Source: Eutreptiella sp. 'Long Island Sound 2002'
Taxonomy: Eukaryota > Euglenozoa > Euglenophyceae > Eutreptiales > Eutreptiaceae
Length of the DNA: 64,000 nucleotides
Assembly (NCBI GenBank): GCA_964036045.1
Contig: OZ038383.1
Span: 38,363,294 to 38,427,293 of the forward strand
Direction of reading: 5' to 3'
Part shown: positions 1 through 11,065 of the stretch, piece by piece
Layout of the letters: each line of letters begins with the position of its first letter
How positions within the stretch are numbered: position 1 is the stretch's first letter
Translations under genes and position numbers: made by a program
Notes under the pieces: model-generated
What the model was told of the DNA's origin: nothing
Seen by the model: the letters and a program-made list of their open reading frames with translations, nothing else
Database searches by the model: none

Positions 1-582
1 TTGTTTAACTATAAGTTTTTGTTGCTGGCCTGTGATACAATCTCCAAATGCTTGGAGACGCCTGCACACACCACTGCACAAGACCATGAAAAAACCTTGT
101 CTACCCCCCATGGGTTGTTACGGTGGTCAGCCAGGCACGCTAGTTAGAATGTGCGAAGCTCTGTCCGACTCTCGCGTAGGCTTGTCATTGTGTCCCATTT
201 TGTGCATTGGCATTATATTTTGCAGTCTTGGGGTGACCTCCCTGGTCTCGGTTTCAACAAGGGTAATTGGTCACCTGGCAAATTTATGACCCTTTTGCAT
301 AGCTTTCTCACGACGGGCCAGTGGTTGTATACAGCAGTATCACGGACCCGTCCTTCCTCCCCCATCCCACAGCGTATCAGTTGGGCACGCCGTCGGCACG
401 AGTTTCTTTTGATTTCACAGACTTTGATATTTGAGGATGTACATTAGGGTACTCCAGCCTATAAGGCCACAACCCAGACAGCCAATAAATGACCATAAGG
501 CATTGAGGCACACTGTACGCGAAAATTTTCAACAAATACATGAATGTTGTGAACACATTGTCACGGAGGACCACATTGGTGG
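1..582. other. No gene recognised
   Basis: I see only short open frames without protein-like composition. A minus-strand frame around 377-610 is rich in aromatic and hydrophobic residues and loosely resembles a frame at 48312-48521. Both lie next to a piggyBac-like copy, so this may be flanking sequence shared by the two transposon loci. That resemblance is by eye and weak. Confidence 0.3.
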
Positions 583-1414
583 GTGTGGTCCCTAATTTCA
601 AGAAACCCACCGGATGCCTGGCGCCGTGGCGGCATCCACCGCACCGGCACTTGCGCTAGAAATCTTGATGCAAAAAGCATCATGCGCTTCTGGGCGCTGC
701 AAGTGCCCCCTAAGTCCGTCTCGGTGGCGGACTCATTCTTTGGCAGTCATGGCGTTGCGGAGTACTTCGCCTTCAGTTACCGGCCGTTCTTGACGTTGTC
801 AAAACGAAACAAAAAGGAGGAGGTCTTGACGGATGCGAAGCAAAGGCTCCCCGAGCGGCATGTGGCACCTTGTGTGATCAATGCCCACGGCTACGAATTG
901 GTGGTTTATAAAAACCCCAAGGTTGGGCACAAGCCCCCCCCCCCCCCCCGCCTAGTCCACTTCTTAACCAATTTTTCGTTTGAGGAGTCGGAGGTCCAAT
1001 CCCGAGGCGGGCATCCGTTAAACAAGTAGTTGCATGCTACTGCAAGTTCTCACAGGCGGTGGATGGTGCCAACCAAATGGCCCTCCAACTCCGCATCATG
1101 ACGCGACAAATGACGAGGGCCACCACGGTCCACATCTTCATGTTGCAGTACGCAGCCGCCAACGCCTTTGCGGCATGCAAGGCTCCTGGAATGCGGAACC
1201 ACCATGTGGGAGTTCCAAACGGACATCATCCGGCGCCGCTATTTCTCCAAAGTGGTGTGGATTTACCATGTCACCACAAGTGGTACATGCTCCCTTGAAG
1301 GTCGCCGGGAGGCAGCTGTGCAGCCACTGCCGTACGACAATGACGGCATACATGTGCAAGGCGTGCCGCGTGCTCTCGCACACCAAGTGCTTTGGCCCGG
1401 CTCATGACGTGTAG
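583..1414 (+). pseudogene. piggyBac-like transposase remnant (3' part)
   Basis: This is a decayed copy of the C-terminal half of a piggyBac-type (DDE_Tnp_1_7) cut-and-paste transposase. The first frame (583-1029) carries ADSFFGSHG, the block holding the second catalytic aspartate, then NPKVGH. A frameshift follows, and a frame from about 1050 carries VDGANQMAL, matching the third-aspartate block. Another shift leads to a cysteine-rich zinc finger ending at 1414 (CSHC, CKAC, HTKC). The same blocks appear in order in the minus-strand copy at 50429-52385, so the two belong to one family. The half with the first aspartate is missing and at least two frameshifts are present, so it cannot encode an active enzyme. 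Terminal inverted repeats were not found. The homology call is strong; the exact limits are not. Confidence 0.8.
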
Positions 1415-1560
1415 GCCGTGGAGGACAGGAACAAAATGGCGATGGCGGACATGTATTGGACCAGACGATCATAGAGGCCAGGCCTCTGCCATTCGTACCC
1501 ATGGGACTGGTGTGAACGGTGGTGGGACCCCCGCTTAGGCCGTATACCCAACTGTGAGGA

Positions 1561-1636
1561 CCCCCCCCCCCAAACACCCACCCCCCACCACACAAAAACA
1601 AAACACAAACACAAACACAAACACAAACACAAACAT
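1561..1636. repeat. C-tract and AAACAC-type microsatellite
   Basis: A run of C (about 1561-1571) is followed by a C/A-rich stretch and then ACACAA hexamers (about 1591-1635). Frames across it give only Phe-Val or Lys-Gln style low-complexity peptides, which I do not treat as genes. Confidence 0.85.
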
Positions 1637-1640
1637 TGTC

Positions 1641-2936
1641 CTGTGTTTTCTGCGTGTCCCGGGCGTCGCGTAGAAGTGGTTCTGGAATGGCTCCACAACC
1701 ACCTCGAGCAGAGCCAAACGGCCCCCAACACCCACGACACCCGGGACGTTTGGTTCCATCTGGCTAGGACGCTACCATGTCCTGCGAGTGGCTCTAGCAA
1801 AAAAACGTTGGTTCTGCAGCCAAGGGAATACATCGACGGTTTGTTGCACTCTTGTTGTACGTGACCTGAATCCCACAATAGCACCAAAACATCGAAAAAT
1901 ATCATTGAAATTACATATTAGCAAGAGGTTGCCCGGAAACAAGTACCCCTTGGGTGGGCCGGACCCCGGAAAAAACACCCTGATTTTTACAGTCCAAAGG
2001 AGCCTCCGATGTCACGTCCAATGGGTGGGCTTTTTTCGGACTCCGGCCCGAAAAAATGGTACCCCGTCTGAATACCGCAATGCGTGGAAGAAACACTACC
2101 CCTGTAAAATTTTTGGAGGCGAACATAGTAGCACTTATGCCAAGGAGAACGCCATTCTAAGCTAGGCGTTAGGGCACAATGTGATGGCCATCAAGCCAGC
2201 TCTTGCTGCACACTTCGCACCGACCCTTGGGTCATCTTGAAGTGTTGATGTGAAGCTTTCATTGTTGTAGCATGCATGAGGTAACCAAGATGTTCTGCAT
2301 TTGTGCAACAAGATGTAGTGCAATCCAGACATCCCCTCAACCCAAACACCAACCCATGTTATTATTCAAAATATCTTGTTTAGCATACATCTTATTTTTG
2401 TGTCGCAATGATCGAAGCATACGTTACATAAGAAAGATGGGCCGGTGAATGCTAGGGGTAAAGAGCGTGACAAACAAAATGGTTCAATGGTCTACCTACC
2501 TCCAAAGTCTCCCATGCCCAAAAGCACAATCAAACTTCGGATGACTAACCCAACTACGAGGTTGTAGCAAGCAACAAATCATTCCTACCCAGGTTCGGGA
2601 GCCCTAGTGCGGGCATGTGCCTACACCTGGTACTCAAGCAACCCTAAAACTGCTGCGCGGCACTGTACTGCTTTGTCCAAACTAGACTGCATGGCCAGAC
2701 CTCACTGTGTCGTACTACATTGTATTGTTGGCAAGGGAGCGGCGCGGGGGGGGGGGAGGGGTTGGGCCATGATCCATGTTGATCCTTGGGCGGGGGCCGG
2801 GGCCCGGGGGGGGGGGGGGGGTTCAGGATCTCCAAACCACGATCCACGATCCAATCTACTATCACGGACCAAGTAGAGTGAGGAGACAAGTTTTCCATTG
2901 GACTATACTTGCAACACACGTCATACAAAATACACA
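1641..2936. other. No gene recognised; G-tracts
   Basis: Short open frames only. Long G runs occur near 2744-2757 and 2806-2821, in a G/C-rich patch that also has repeated 'cacgatcca' words. Nothing here can be tied to a gene. Confidence 0.35.
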
Positions 2937-3265
2937 CATTTCATCACAATTTTCTTTATCAAGAAGCATGTGTGGATTGATTGCTTGGTGCTTGCATGTC
3001 ACACCACAGGAGCTATGGGATATTGTTGTGCTCGTGTGTCCTGGCCAAACTGACCAATGCAGTGAGATACTGCGCATTTTTGCTGTTTTTGGTGCATACC
3101 AGCCAGCCAGCCAGCCGGAGTTGGGGGGGTTGCAAAGGCCATGAGCTATGCCAGCGGTGGCTAGGCGCAGCTGCACAACACCAAGTGCGCTTTGAACAAT
3201 TTTCTTTTAAGCAAAAAGCATGTTTGGATCGTTTTTTGCTTTGTCCTTGCAAGTTACACCACAAT
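2937..3265. repeat. Diverged local direct repeat
   Basis: Segments near 2937-3010 and 3187-3265 share the order 'acaattttctt', 'aagcatgt.tggat', 'ccttgca/gcttgca' and 'acaccaca' at roughly three quarters identity by eye. The second copy underlies the first codons of the open frame that starts at 3192. This casts doubt on the 5' end of that frame being coding. Confidence 0.5.
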
Positions 3266-4493
3266 TGCAGGCGTGCTTCAAACGTTTTCTGAAATTTCAA
3301 TCTGGGCACCTCGGCAAGGGGGGTGGGTGGGGGCGTTTCTTTGGACCTCCAATCCACGATCAGCGCTTATCCGGCGGGGGTCAGGACCTCTGATCCGCAT
3401 GGATCGATTGCCTGGTCCCCTGGCGGCGCATCGTGTTCATGTAAACAACCAACAACCAGTATTGTCATTTGGAGGTTGCACTCTCTCTGCACTTTCTCAG
3501 TGGGTATCTTTTTTGTCGGGTGATATGGGTGCTGCACAAGCACTCGAATTCCTTCCCTGTTGCATGGCATGCATGGCATGCCAGGCACACTGGGCGTTGC
3601 AGTTCCCCATCTATGCCCACTACCACAAGTTCTTGGAGTTCACAGTGGTGGCGGTGGCGATCTTCGGGTTGACACTCGACAACGGGCGATTGCTCGCAGG
3701 CTCCATAATCACCATGGACTTCGATGAGGGGAAGTGCGATGCAGATCCAAATAGTACCCTAAAGCACTGGGCAGTGGCCATGGCCGCGTTCCGAGAGATC
3801 ATTTGGCCGTGGCTGATGATGTACGGTGTGGTGTTGCTACAGGTTGCGGTTGAGCCATGGAGCCTACTCCCACATCCAGTTGTGCGTCCTCCTGAAAGTC
3901 GAACTCCAAGTCCAAGCAGCCCGGTTGACACTCCGCCTGGAAGTCCGGAAGGTGTCCGGGACGTATTAATGGCCAGCAGCTCTACGGCTCCAGAGGAAGC
4001 TAGAGACGAGGGACTTGGGATTAGCCGTGTTGCTTGGTACTTTGTTTTTGTGGTCACGCTTTGGTGCTCTGGATTTGGCTTGTACAGATTCATTGTGCAT
4101 TACTGCATTGGGCAAGTCTGTGCTCTCAATAAGCATGGGATCTTTGTGTACGCAAACCCTACGGAGACTCACACCACTAGCATCGGGGATGTGGCGGTGT
4201 GCATTTGGATGATCGTTGCTGGCGCCTTGCTGTGGAGGAGTTACCGCTGGGCGTGGCTGTTTGCGATGCAGTCCCTAGCTCTCTTGGCATTGATTCCGGG
4301 TATCTACAATGAACCGTGGCGGTTCTATTCTTCTAGCCTGATTAGCACCCTGGAGGTCCTTTCGTTGATGTTGGCGCATCGTCGAGTCTTCATCATCCTC
4401 GCAAATCATTTGTCCGAGGACGAACCCTTACCCACCCCAATGCGCCTGGATTCCATGTGGAGCTGGAGCAGTAGGGAGAGCACAGGGACGTAA
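3192..4493 (+). CDS. Unknown multi-pass membrane protein
   Basis: An intronless open frame of 433 codons. Hydrophobic segments of membrane-spanning length lie at about residues 149-165, 202-222, 279-300, 332-348, 352-371 and 381-403. A proline/serine-rich hydrophilic loop (about 231-275, with PPESRTPSPSSP) separates the second and third. The last 30 residues are hydrophilic and serine-rich. I recognise no family motif. The first 111 codons overlie a diverged repeat and are low in protein-like character, so translation may really begin at the ATG at 3525 (residue 112), giving about 322 residues. A frame this long, without stops and with a regular membrane pattern, is hard to explain by chance in a window where other frames are broken. 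No transposon motif is present, so it could be a host gene. Function is not assigned. Confidence 0.55.
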   Translation: MNNFLLSKKHVWIVFCFVLASYTTIAGVLQTFSEISIWAPRQGGWVGAFLWTSNPRSALIRRGSGPLIRMDRLPGPLAAHRVHVNNQQPVLSFGGCTLSALSQWVSFLSGDMGAAQALEFLPCCMACMACQAHWALQFPIYAHYHKFLEFTVVAVAIFGLTLDNGRLLAGSIITMDFDEGKCDADPNSTLKHWAVAMAAFREIIWPWLMMYGVVLLQVAVEPWSLLPHPVVRPPESRTPSPSSPVDTPPGSPEGVRDVLMASSSTAPEEARDEGLGISRVAWYFVFVVTLWCSGFGLYRFIVHYCIGQVCALNKHGIFVYANPTETHTTSIGDVAVCIWMIVAGALLWRSYRWAWLFAMQSLALLALIPGIYNEPWRFYSSSLISTLEVLSLMLAHRRVFIILANHLSEDEPLPTPMRLDSMWSWSSRESTGT

Positions 4494-6060
4494 CCACGCC
4501 AAAAAACGCAGAACTCGAAGCGCCGTCTCTGGGAGCAATGCGTGGCAGATGGGAGGAGATTGAGCAAGAGGGATTCAGTGTGTTGCTCTGTCCAGGCGGT
4601 ACGTTGCGTGTGCCTGGCTCGTGCATGTGCAACAGCCCTAGTGAACCGCCTTTTCCTCGCAGGTCCGCCAGATTTGCAGTTAGCTCACATTCCACGAATT
4701 CAAGTCAAACCCTTTTGATTACGCTGTACCTCTAACATCGAACCCTCCCTTTTGAAATGTAAATACGCCTCGATTCTTTTGAGCTTTTGGTGCAATGGGG
4801 GCGTGCTGTGGTGTGCATTAAGGTGGTTCGCAAGTGGGCCCCAAGGCCCAACTTTTCGCCAATTGATCAGTTTTGGAGATTCTTGATCCCCCAATTATCC
4901 TCAATTTTTCAAGCCATTTTTTTGTTGCGCTGCCGGCTGCGGGAGATTGCACTCATCTGATGGGGAAGGGTTGGACTTGGGTTAATGTGTCATCATTGGT
5001 GTCATCTGGTCACATTTATGTGAGCCCTATGCAAAATCGAGTCATTCTGGGTTCCCAAGGTGCTGTGAGGGTGCAAGTGGTGTGCAAGAGGCCTCTAAGC
5101 GCTCTCATGTGTCATCAGTCGGTCAACGGCACTAAAGACCTGCGAACGTGGCCGTTTGGGTTCTTTTTGGGTTGAAACAGGATGACCAATTTTGACTAAG
5201 ACAAGTCACATGTAGTCGAACCAAGTGAAAGCGGTGCCCACATTTGTGAAAGCGGTTTGCATGCACGTGATATTCACAACAGACATTACCTTGCCTGCTC
5301 TTTACTTGGTTGCTCCTGGCATCCTGTTGCTTGCAAGCGACCCCTTTTGAGCATTGGAGCCTCAAACCGGATGCAACACGATTCTAGGAAATCCAGCTTG
5401 ATCATTAAACCTGGCATCCTGTAGCTTGGCAACTCCCGAGCCCTAGGTGCAATACTCGGGAGCAGAGGCAGTCTGCTCTCTGATTTATGCGAGGTTGCAA
5501 GGGTCGTTTGAGGGCTAGGTGTTGTTATTTGATGTTTTGTTTCTCGTGGGTCAGGTGGCGTTGTTTACATTGCATTGGAGCCATTTTCGGTATTTTTCGG
5601 CCGTGATCTACATGATTGGGCCCAATGTCATAGTAACTCCTTGGATGCATTTCATTAAATGCATTCCAGATTGCTTGGATGAATGGTGCAATCAAGAAGG
5701 AGGGTGAGCTCAAGCTTAAGTGAAACTGTATTGCTTTCATGTCAGCGACCACTGTTTTGTCTTGCTTTCATGTCACCTACCACTGTTTTGTCGCAGGGTC
5801 TCTTGTAAAGCCCAGTAAAATTTTTTTAAAATTTTTTTGCCAGGTTTCAGTTTCACTAGGCTCACTAGGGTTTACTAGGTTTTGCCATGTGTGCAAAACC
5901 TTGCAAAAAAACTTTTTGTTTTTACTAGGTAAACAGAACCAAGAAAAAAAGGTTTTTGTTTTTGCTGGGTACACAACCTAGTAGAGAAAGGTTTGTCCCG
6001 TTGTTGGTGACCCCCAAGAAGGTAGGGGTAATGTCGCCACTTTGCCCAGATTTGGGCCAC
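4494..6060. other. No gene recognised
   Basis: Downstream of the membrane-protein frame I see only short frames. AT-rich stretches with repeated 'tttactaggt' and 'aaaaa.tttttg' words lie at about 5815-5990. I find no RNA gene or mobile-element end. Confidence 0.4.
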
Positions 6061-6064
6061 TTCT

Positions 6065-6412
6065 GATGGACTCCCATGCTTCGGTGAGGCCCTTTGAGTT
6101 GGGGTGATGCACTCCCACGCTTTGGTGTGGCCCCTCGAGTTGGGATGATGGGTTCCCAGGCATTGGCTTGGCCACCGAGTTGGGGTGACGGAACCACACG
6201 CTGCAGTCCGGCCCCTCGAGTTTGGGATATGGACCTTTCTGCTTCGGTGTGGCCCCTTGAGGTGGGATGATGGCCTCCCATGCTTCGGCGTGGCCCTGCG
6301 CGTTGGGATGATGGACTTCCATGCTTAGGCATGGCCTGTTGAATTGGGGTGACGGATTTCCATGGTTTAGCGTGCCCCCTCAAGTTGGGGATATGGACTC
6401 CCACGCTTCGGC
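6065..6412. repeat. 41-bp degenerate minisatellite
   Basis: About eight imperfect copies of a 41-bp unit built on 'gagttggg(g/a)tgatgg' followed by 'cccatgctt(c/t)gg(t/c)gtggcc'. The unit is kept at 40-41 bp across the array while the bases drift. 41 is not a multiple of three, so the three frames rotate and produce a pseudo-repetitive peptide on the minus strand, which I do not call as a gene. Confidence 0.85.
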
Positions 6413-6439
6413 ATGTGGTCGTGGGTATGAAACCACCCC

Positions 6440-6690
6440 CAAACCCCGTTTTGATTTTATGCCACCTAGGGGTGGTTTTATCCCCCCTTTCGGGGGTGTG
6501 GGTTTATCCCATCATAGGGTGGGTTTTATCCCCGCAAAGGGGCGTTTTTATCCCCCCAAGTGGGTGGTTTTATCCCCCCATTGGGTCATTGGGGGGGGGT
6601 GATTGCCCCTTTGGTGTGGTTTTGTCCCCGCTTTTCCGTGATTTTATCCCCATTGGGCGGGCGGGGGGGGGTTGTCACCTCTTCAGGGGC
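6440..6690. repeat. G/C-run minisatellite (TTTTATCCCC motif)
   Basis: About eight spaced copies of 'ggttttatccccc' alternate with G-runs over roughly 250 bp, with unit spacing near 25-35 bp. The C-runs and G-runs could pair or form quadruplexes. It abuts the 41-bp array, and no coding frame is credible here. Confidence 0.75.
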
Positions 6691-6823
6691 GGACGGGTAT
6701 GGCTTTTCTCTATGTTGACCTAGAACCACAGTACCGGAAGACAAGTTCGGGTATGGAGGTAGGAGAGGTGATGGAGGGTGAGGGAACAACATATGTTTTA
6801 CACTCAAGGTTTTTTTTCACATC

Positions 6824-8762
6824 TTGGACAAGGATCTGAAGACAATCCGGTTACATCGAGAGGACTACGAGGCTAGGCTGGAGAAAATGCTGACACAGCA
6901 GCAAGGGGTGGTCGACAAAATGATCAAGTACTTGCAAACAGTTGATAACAGGATGGCAGAGTTGGAGAGGCACGGAGGAGTCCCAATGCCCGTCCCGGTG
7001 CCAGGTGCCGATTTACCACGGGATCTTGCTGCGGAATCTTTGGTGAGGTGGCTGACGACCTTGAGGACATGCGCAGAAGGAGTGGCGCCCAGGGGGGGTC
7101 CCATGGAGTTGGCCCCCTATGGTCCGCCAGGGGCTGACCCCTCATTGCTGAGGCACATCTGACTGTTCGCAGCCAGCGTCATGTTGGGGGAGAAGACGCC
7201 CTAAAAAGGCTCAGGGATTGGTACACCCAAGTGTGATACCCGTGAGGAGACGGTTGAGATTGACATGAGCAGCCCGCAATCCGCTGGGACGTTCGATGCC
7301 CGTGCAGCGTATGAACGCCCAGTAGCCGAAAAGGATTCGGAAATACGTGGAGGATCAAGTCAGGAATCATGGGTCCAAGATCCGAAGTCGGGCATATGGA
7401 CCATGGGGGGTCGGAGCATGGAAGAAGCCAAATCTGCACCGCAAGAAGACATGGAGATCCGAAGAGTCTACTCCCAGTGCCCGAGCAATGGGAGTGGTGG
7501 AAGTATCCGACTCGGGGGCGTCATTGCTTCCGATGTTGGGGACTCCGTACGCATGGAAGACCACCGGGGTCTGAAAATACCCCATTACGACGCCAACTCC
7601 GCCAACTTGGACGACTTCATCCTAGATTGGGATGATTTTGCCGATGAAGTGGTTGGTCAGATGCGGTTTGGATTGGCTGCTCGAGACAAGTGGGAACGTC
7701 GTACGTTTCTTCATCGTTTGGCGCTGGAGTTGAAGGCAGACTTGCGATACGCAATTCGGGACAAGAGGATCCGTACGGAAGAGCAGTGTGTTGACTGGTT
7801 TTAGCAGGAAGAAAGGGCGGATACCCCCAACCAAAAGCTCTATGACTTATGGGCAATACCTTTCAACTTGGAACGTGGGGAGTTGCGGTTGAAGAAGTGT
7901 AGGGGATATCTCTTAAAGTACCGCCGACTTCTAAAGCAGATTGATGATTGGTCGGATTTGGGCGAGATTCCCCACGTCTTACGGGATGTCCTTCCAGCCT
8001 ATTGGAAGAAACGGGTGGAAGACGCGGAGAAGAAGCGGGCCAATAAACTTATGGCAGTACGCATCATGTTGACGGAGGAGCAGCACCCAGGCATAATGGA
8101 CTATTTGTGACAGAGCCGGAAAGCGCCTGAGCGGATGATATCGCTCAGGAACTCCGTGTATGTGGAGGTCTTTGGCGAGACGGCAGGTGGACGTCTTATT
8201 GGACTAAACCATGTCAAATGGAGATGCGAGGAGGGATTGAAATTGCAGATGATACCCCCGCAAATGAGCCCGGACTCGATCATCCAGTACGTGAGCGTCC
8301 AATTGAAGCACAAGTCGAAAAACGAAGCACATATTAAACACTGTCACAATCATGGGAACCATGATCGCTGCGAGGATCAAAATCATCGAGGGAGCAAGGA
8401 AGATCGCGGCACGAGTTCCGAAGATGGCCGGAGGTCATCCGGGGGCGAGAGTATGACTTGCGAGAATCATAAGGAAGCTCATTTCTTTGCGTTTGTAGCG
8501 CACAACTCGAAGGAGCACGGGCAGGACAAGTCAAAGTGGAGGAGAGCACCACCCCGTGGAGGAATGGGGAAACCGCATCAGAGGATCGTCCATCCTCCGC
8601 TCTACTTCAAGGAATACAGGCGGGAACATAAGGAATGTTGCATCTATTATGCGAAGAATCTCCCACACACACACACGATCACAAGATGTGCAAGATCTAC
8701 ACGGAGGACAAGCGAGCTTACTTCCAAGCCCACCCCAAGAAGGTGCCCAAAGAGTAGCATAT
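6824..8762 (+). pseudogene. gag: Element F: decayed Ty3/gypsy-like gag
   Basis: This is a degenerate Gag of the same clade as element A. The start (6824-7162) is a short coiled-coil frame. From 7265 to about 8660 one frame runs on through an in-frame TAG (7802-7804) and TGA (8108-8110). In order it matches A's capsid-like domain (PHYDANSANLDDFILDWDDF here, PPMYDGNPLNLDRFLEKLDDW in A) and then the later Gag blocks. A shift near 8660 leads to a zinc-knuckle-like region: CCIYY, then HTHDHKMC and an acidic/lysine stretch, equivalent to A's CFVC...HDHRTC. Gag packages retrotransposon RNA. Several stops and shifts make this copy non-functional. Confidence 0.8.
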
Positions 8763-9299
8763 AGAGGCTTGGAAACGGGGGTAAAGTGCTGGTTGACGCT
8801 CGGGAGGACAAGGGCATGGAGGTTACCGCCGAATTCGACAAATCAAGGAATTGGCCGATTCGTTAATGCGGGGCATAGAGGCTCTCAAGGCCTTGCACAA
8901 CGACAAAAGTGCCCCATGGCTGGGCGATTCGCACCAAGACGGGGCTACGGTCGACGGAACTGAGAGAAGCCCCCACAAGAGTGGAATGCCGGAGGACTCA
9001 CTTCCGAAAATCAGTGGAATCCAATGAAAGAAGGCATCTATGGTGCCAACGAAACATGTCAAGAAGCCAAAGCCACTGATTTTTGCCAAAGCTAATCTAT
9101 GGGATGCCCTGCCAATGGAAGTACAAGTGGATATTGGCAACTGGGACAAGAAGGTTGGAGAGACCACGGAGAGTCCCGTGGGTGGGCAAGACTAGCCCAA
9201 AATCTATGAGATACGTGATCACACGTTGGAAGTCCGTATGCACCCAGGCGTGCTAGAGTTGCATGCTGTAGGAGTCGTCCCTACACCACATGGCGAATA

Positions 9300-10140
9300 G
9301 GGGCAGTTGCACTTGAGGGTGTCGTAATGTGCCGACGGACAGAAGTGGTCGCGAATGTCTTGGTGGATACTGGGGCCCAGTCAGGCTTGGTGCGGATGGA
9401 CTGTTTCCGGACACATTTCTGAAGAGCTGTGACCAGCTAGTGCGCCGCAAGGTCGCAAACGGCCGAATCATCGGTGGAGGAGCCCGTGAAGCGGAACTTG
9501 GCCTAGAATTTTGGGAGCATGATCGATTGGATCCACCGGACTAAGCAAAACACTTGATGCTCCATGGACATTTCTACCATGCCGATCTTTCCGCTTGGGA
9601 TATTATAATGGGCTATGATTTCATGGTCAGCAACTGAGCCGGAGCATTGCCACACCGTGCCACACTCGTTTGTGACACAAACAAGAGCTTTTCATGGCTA
9701 CCGACCCATTATGCCCCTGGTGGATCCCTATGGATCCGAGAGGATGAAGAGAAAATTGTTCGTGCGGTGAAAGCAGCGGGAATCAAGTTCAAAGGTAGCA
9801 ATGGAGAGCACACTCAGGAATTTATGGTCTATCCCGGGATGCTTATTGCCTCATGATGGAAGCCTTGAAAATGGAAACACCGTCCACGGATGTCTTTGCA
9901 TCAGAAGAGCCCTTCCGGTTTTGAAAGTGCGCGAGGTACTTGGACAAGGGTGACTCGGCGTGGGACAAACATTGGGGCACAGAAAGATGGGATCATTCGT
10001 ATATACACGGAGCCCAACGGCATTCGAACAAAATCGTCGCTAATAGAGCCAGAAAAGTCTTGGTGCTTACCGTCGGCTAAGGGGATGCCCATGGCGAAGT
10101 TCCGAGACCCAAAATCGATTCCATCGCCCTGATCGAATTT
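9300..10140 (+). pseudogene. Element F: decayed aspartic protease and linker
   Basis: Continuation of element F. A frame around 9350 reads NVLVDTGAQ, the active-site DTG of a retropepsin, matching FNVLVDTGAQ in element A. It is followed across shifts by blocks equivalent to A's VANGQ, LLHGRFYEAEMDWD (here LMLHGHFYHADLSAWD) and VGYDFM (here MGYDFM). The part after 9890 aligns with A's segment about a hundred codons further on (KHWG). The similarity then stops near 10140, before any reverse transcriptase. F is therefore 3' truncated. Multiple stops are present. Confidence 0.75.
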
Positions 10141-10159
10141 GCGTTTGCGCCGCATTAGG

Positions 10160-11060
10160 AGATTTTCATAGACGCTACGTGAATCTCTTTGCCTTCACCG
10201 GGCACAAGCATGGTCAACCTGCGGGTACTACGTGGACGGCGTACAAAGCCCTTCCACAGGTGATGAGGCTTTAATCCAGAGGATACAAGCTGTGCGGATG
10301 AGGGTTATATTGGAGGACAACAACGATCCCAAAGTGGAAGTCCAGACCTTGTTGTTTGTCGTAGCTGTAGTCAGCAAAGTAATGGCTCCGGCGATCGCGA
10401 CTTATCTCCGAGGTCTCTCGCGAGCGATAGCCCTGAGACGTAAAGACACACGGCATCAATATTACAGAGGACAAGCAGAATTACGACAGACCACAGACGG
10501 AATTGCGACGAACCAATCAGCATTTATCAAATAGTATGATGGTTGCATTTCACATGTGCATGCATGTGCTCTGTAAAGTAGTCTGCGACTGGACCTCTGT
10601 GTGTTGCACAGGGTCTTTGTGACCATGTTGACCGTGTATTCACGGACAAGCTCAACAAATACGACCTGCCCGACCAGTGTATTGCATTGAGGGCAAAGTT
10701 GCAAGTGTGGTCTGGATTTCGAAACAAACTTCAAGGGTTTTGCAGCATTGGTCCTGCGCAGGAGCCTAGTGGCTTATCAGTTGGTAGCATCATCGGCTGC
10801 TTGCAGCCTGAAACTCTGCCTTTCTGATCTAAGACTGAGTGCCGAGTGCATCGTCTTGTGAATCCATGGTTAAGATCGGTGAACCTGCACAATTGCGGCT
10901 GCAGCTGTATGAGACTACGGCACGGAAACAGGCTCCGGCGGAGCCAATGATCCTCTCCAGCGCTGTGAAGACAGCAGCTTTTGATCCACAAGAGTCCCTG
11001 CCGCCAAGCTTGTCTGCAGTTCGCATGCTAGTCAACGTTGAGAGGCATTGCTAGGTTGAT
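10160..11060. other. No gene recognised
   Basis: A short open frame at 10232-10534 and others nearby have no recognisable domains. This stretch may hold the truncated end of element F or the 5' region of the coiled-coil pseudogene that follows. No LTR ends were found. Confidence 0.35.
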
Positions 11061-11065
11061 CAGCA

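Noticed and set aside
1535-1905. Minus-strand frames with Phe-Val or Leu-Cys repeats
   Set aside because: These are translations of the AAACAC microsatellite and C-tract.
5925-6404. 159-codon minus-strand frame of repeated peptides
   Set aside because: It is the rotating translation of the 41-bp minisatellite.
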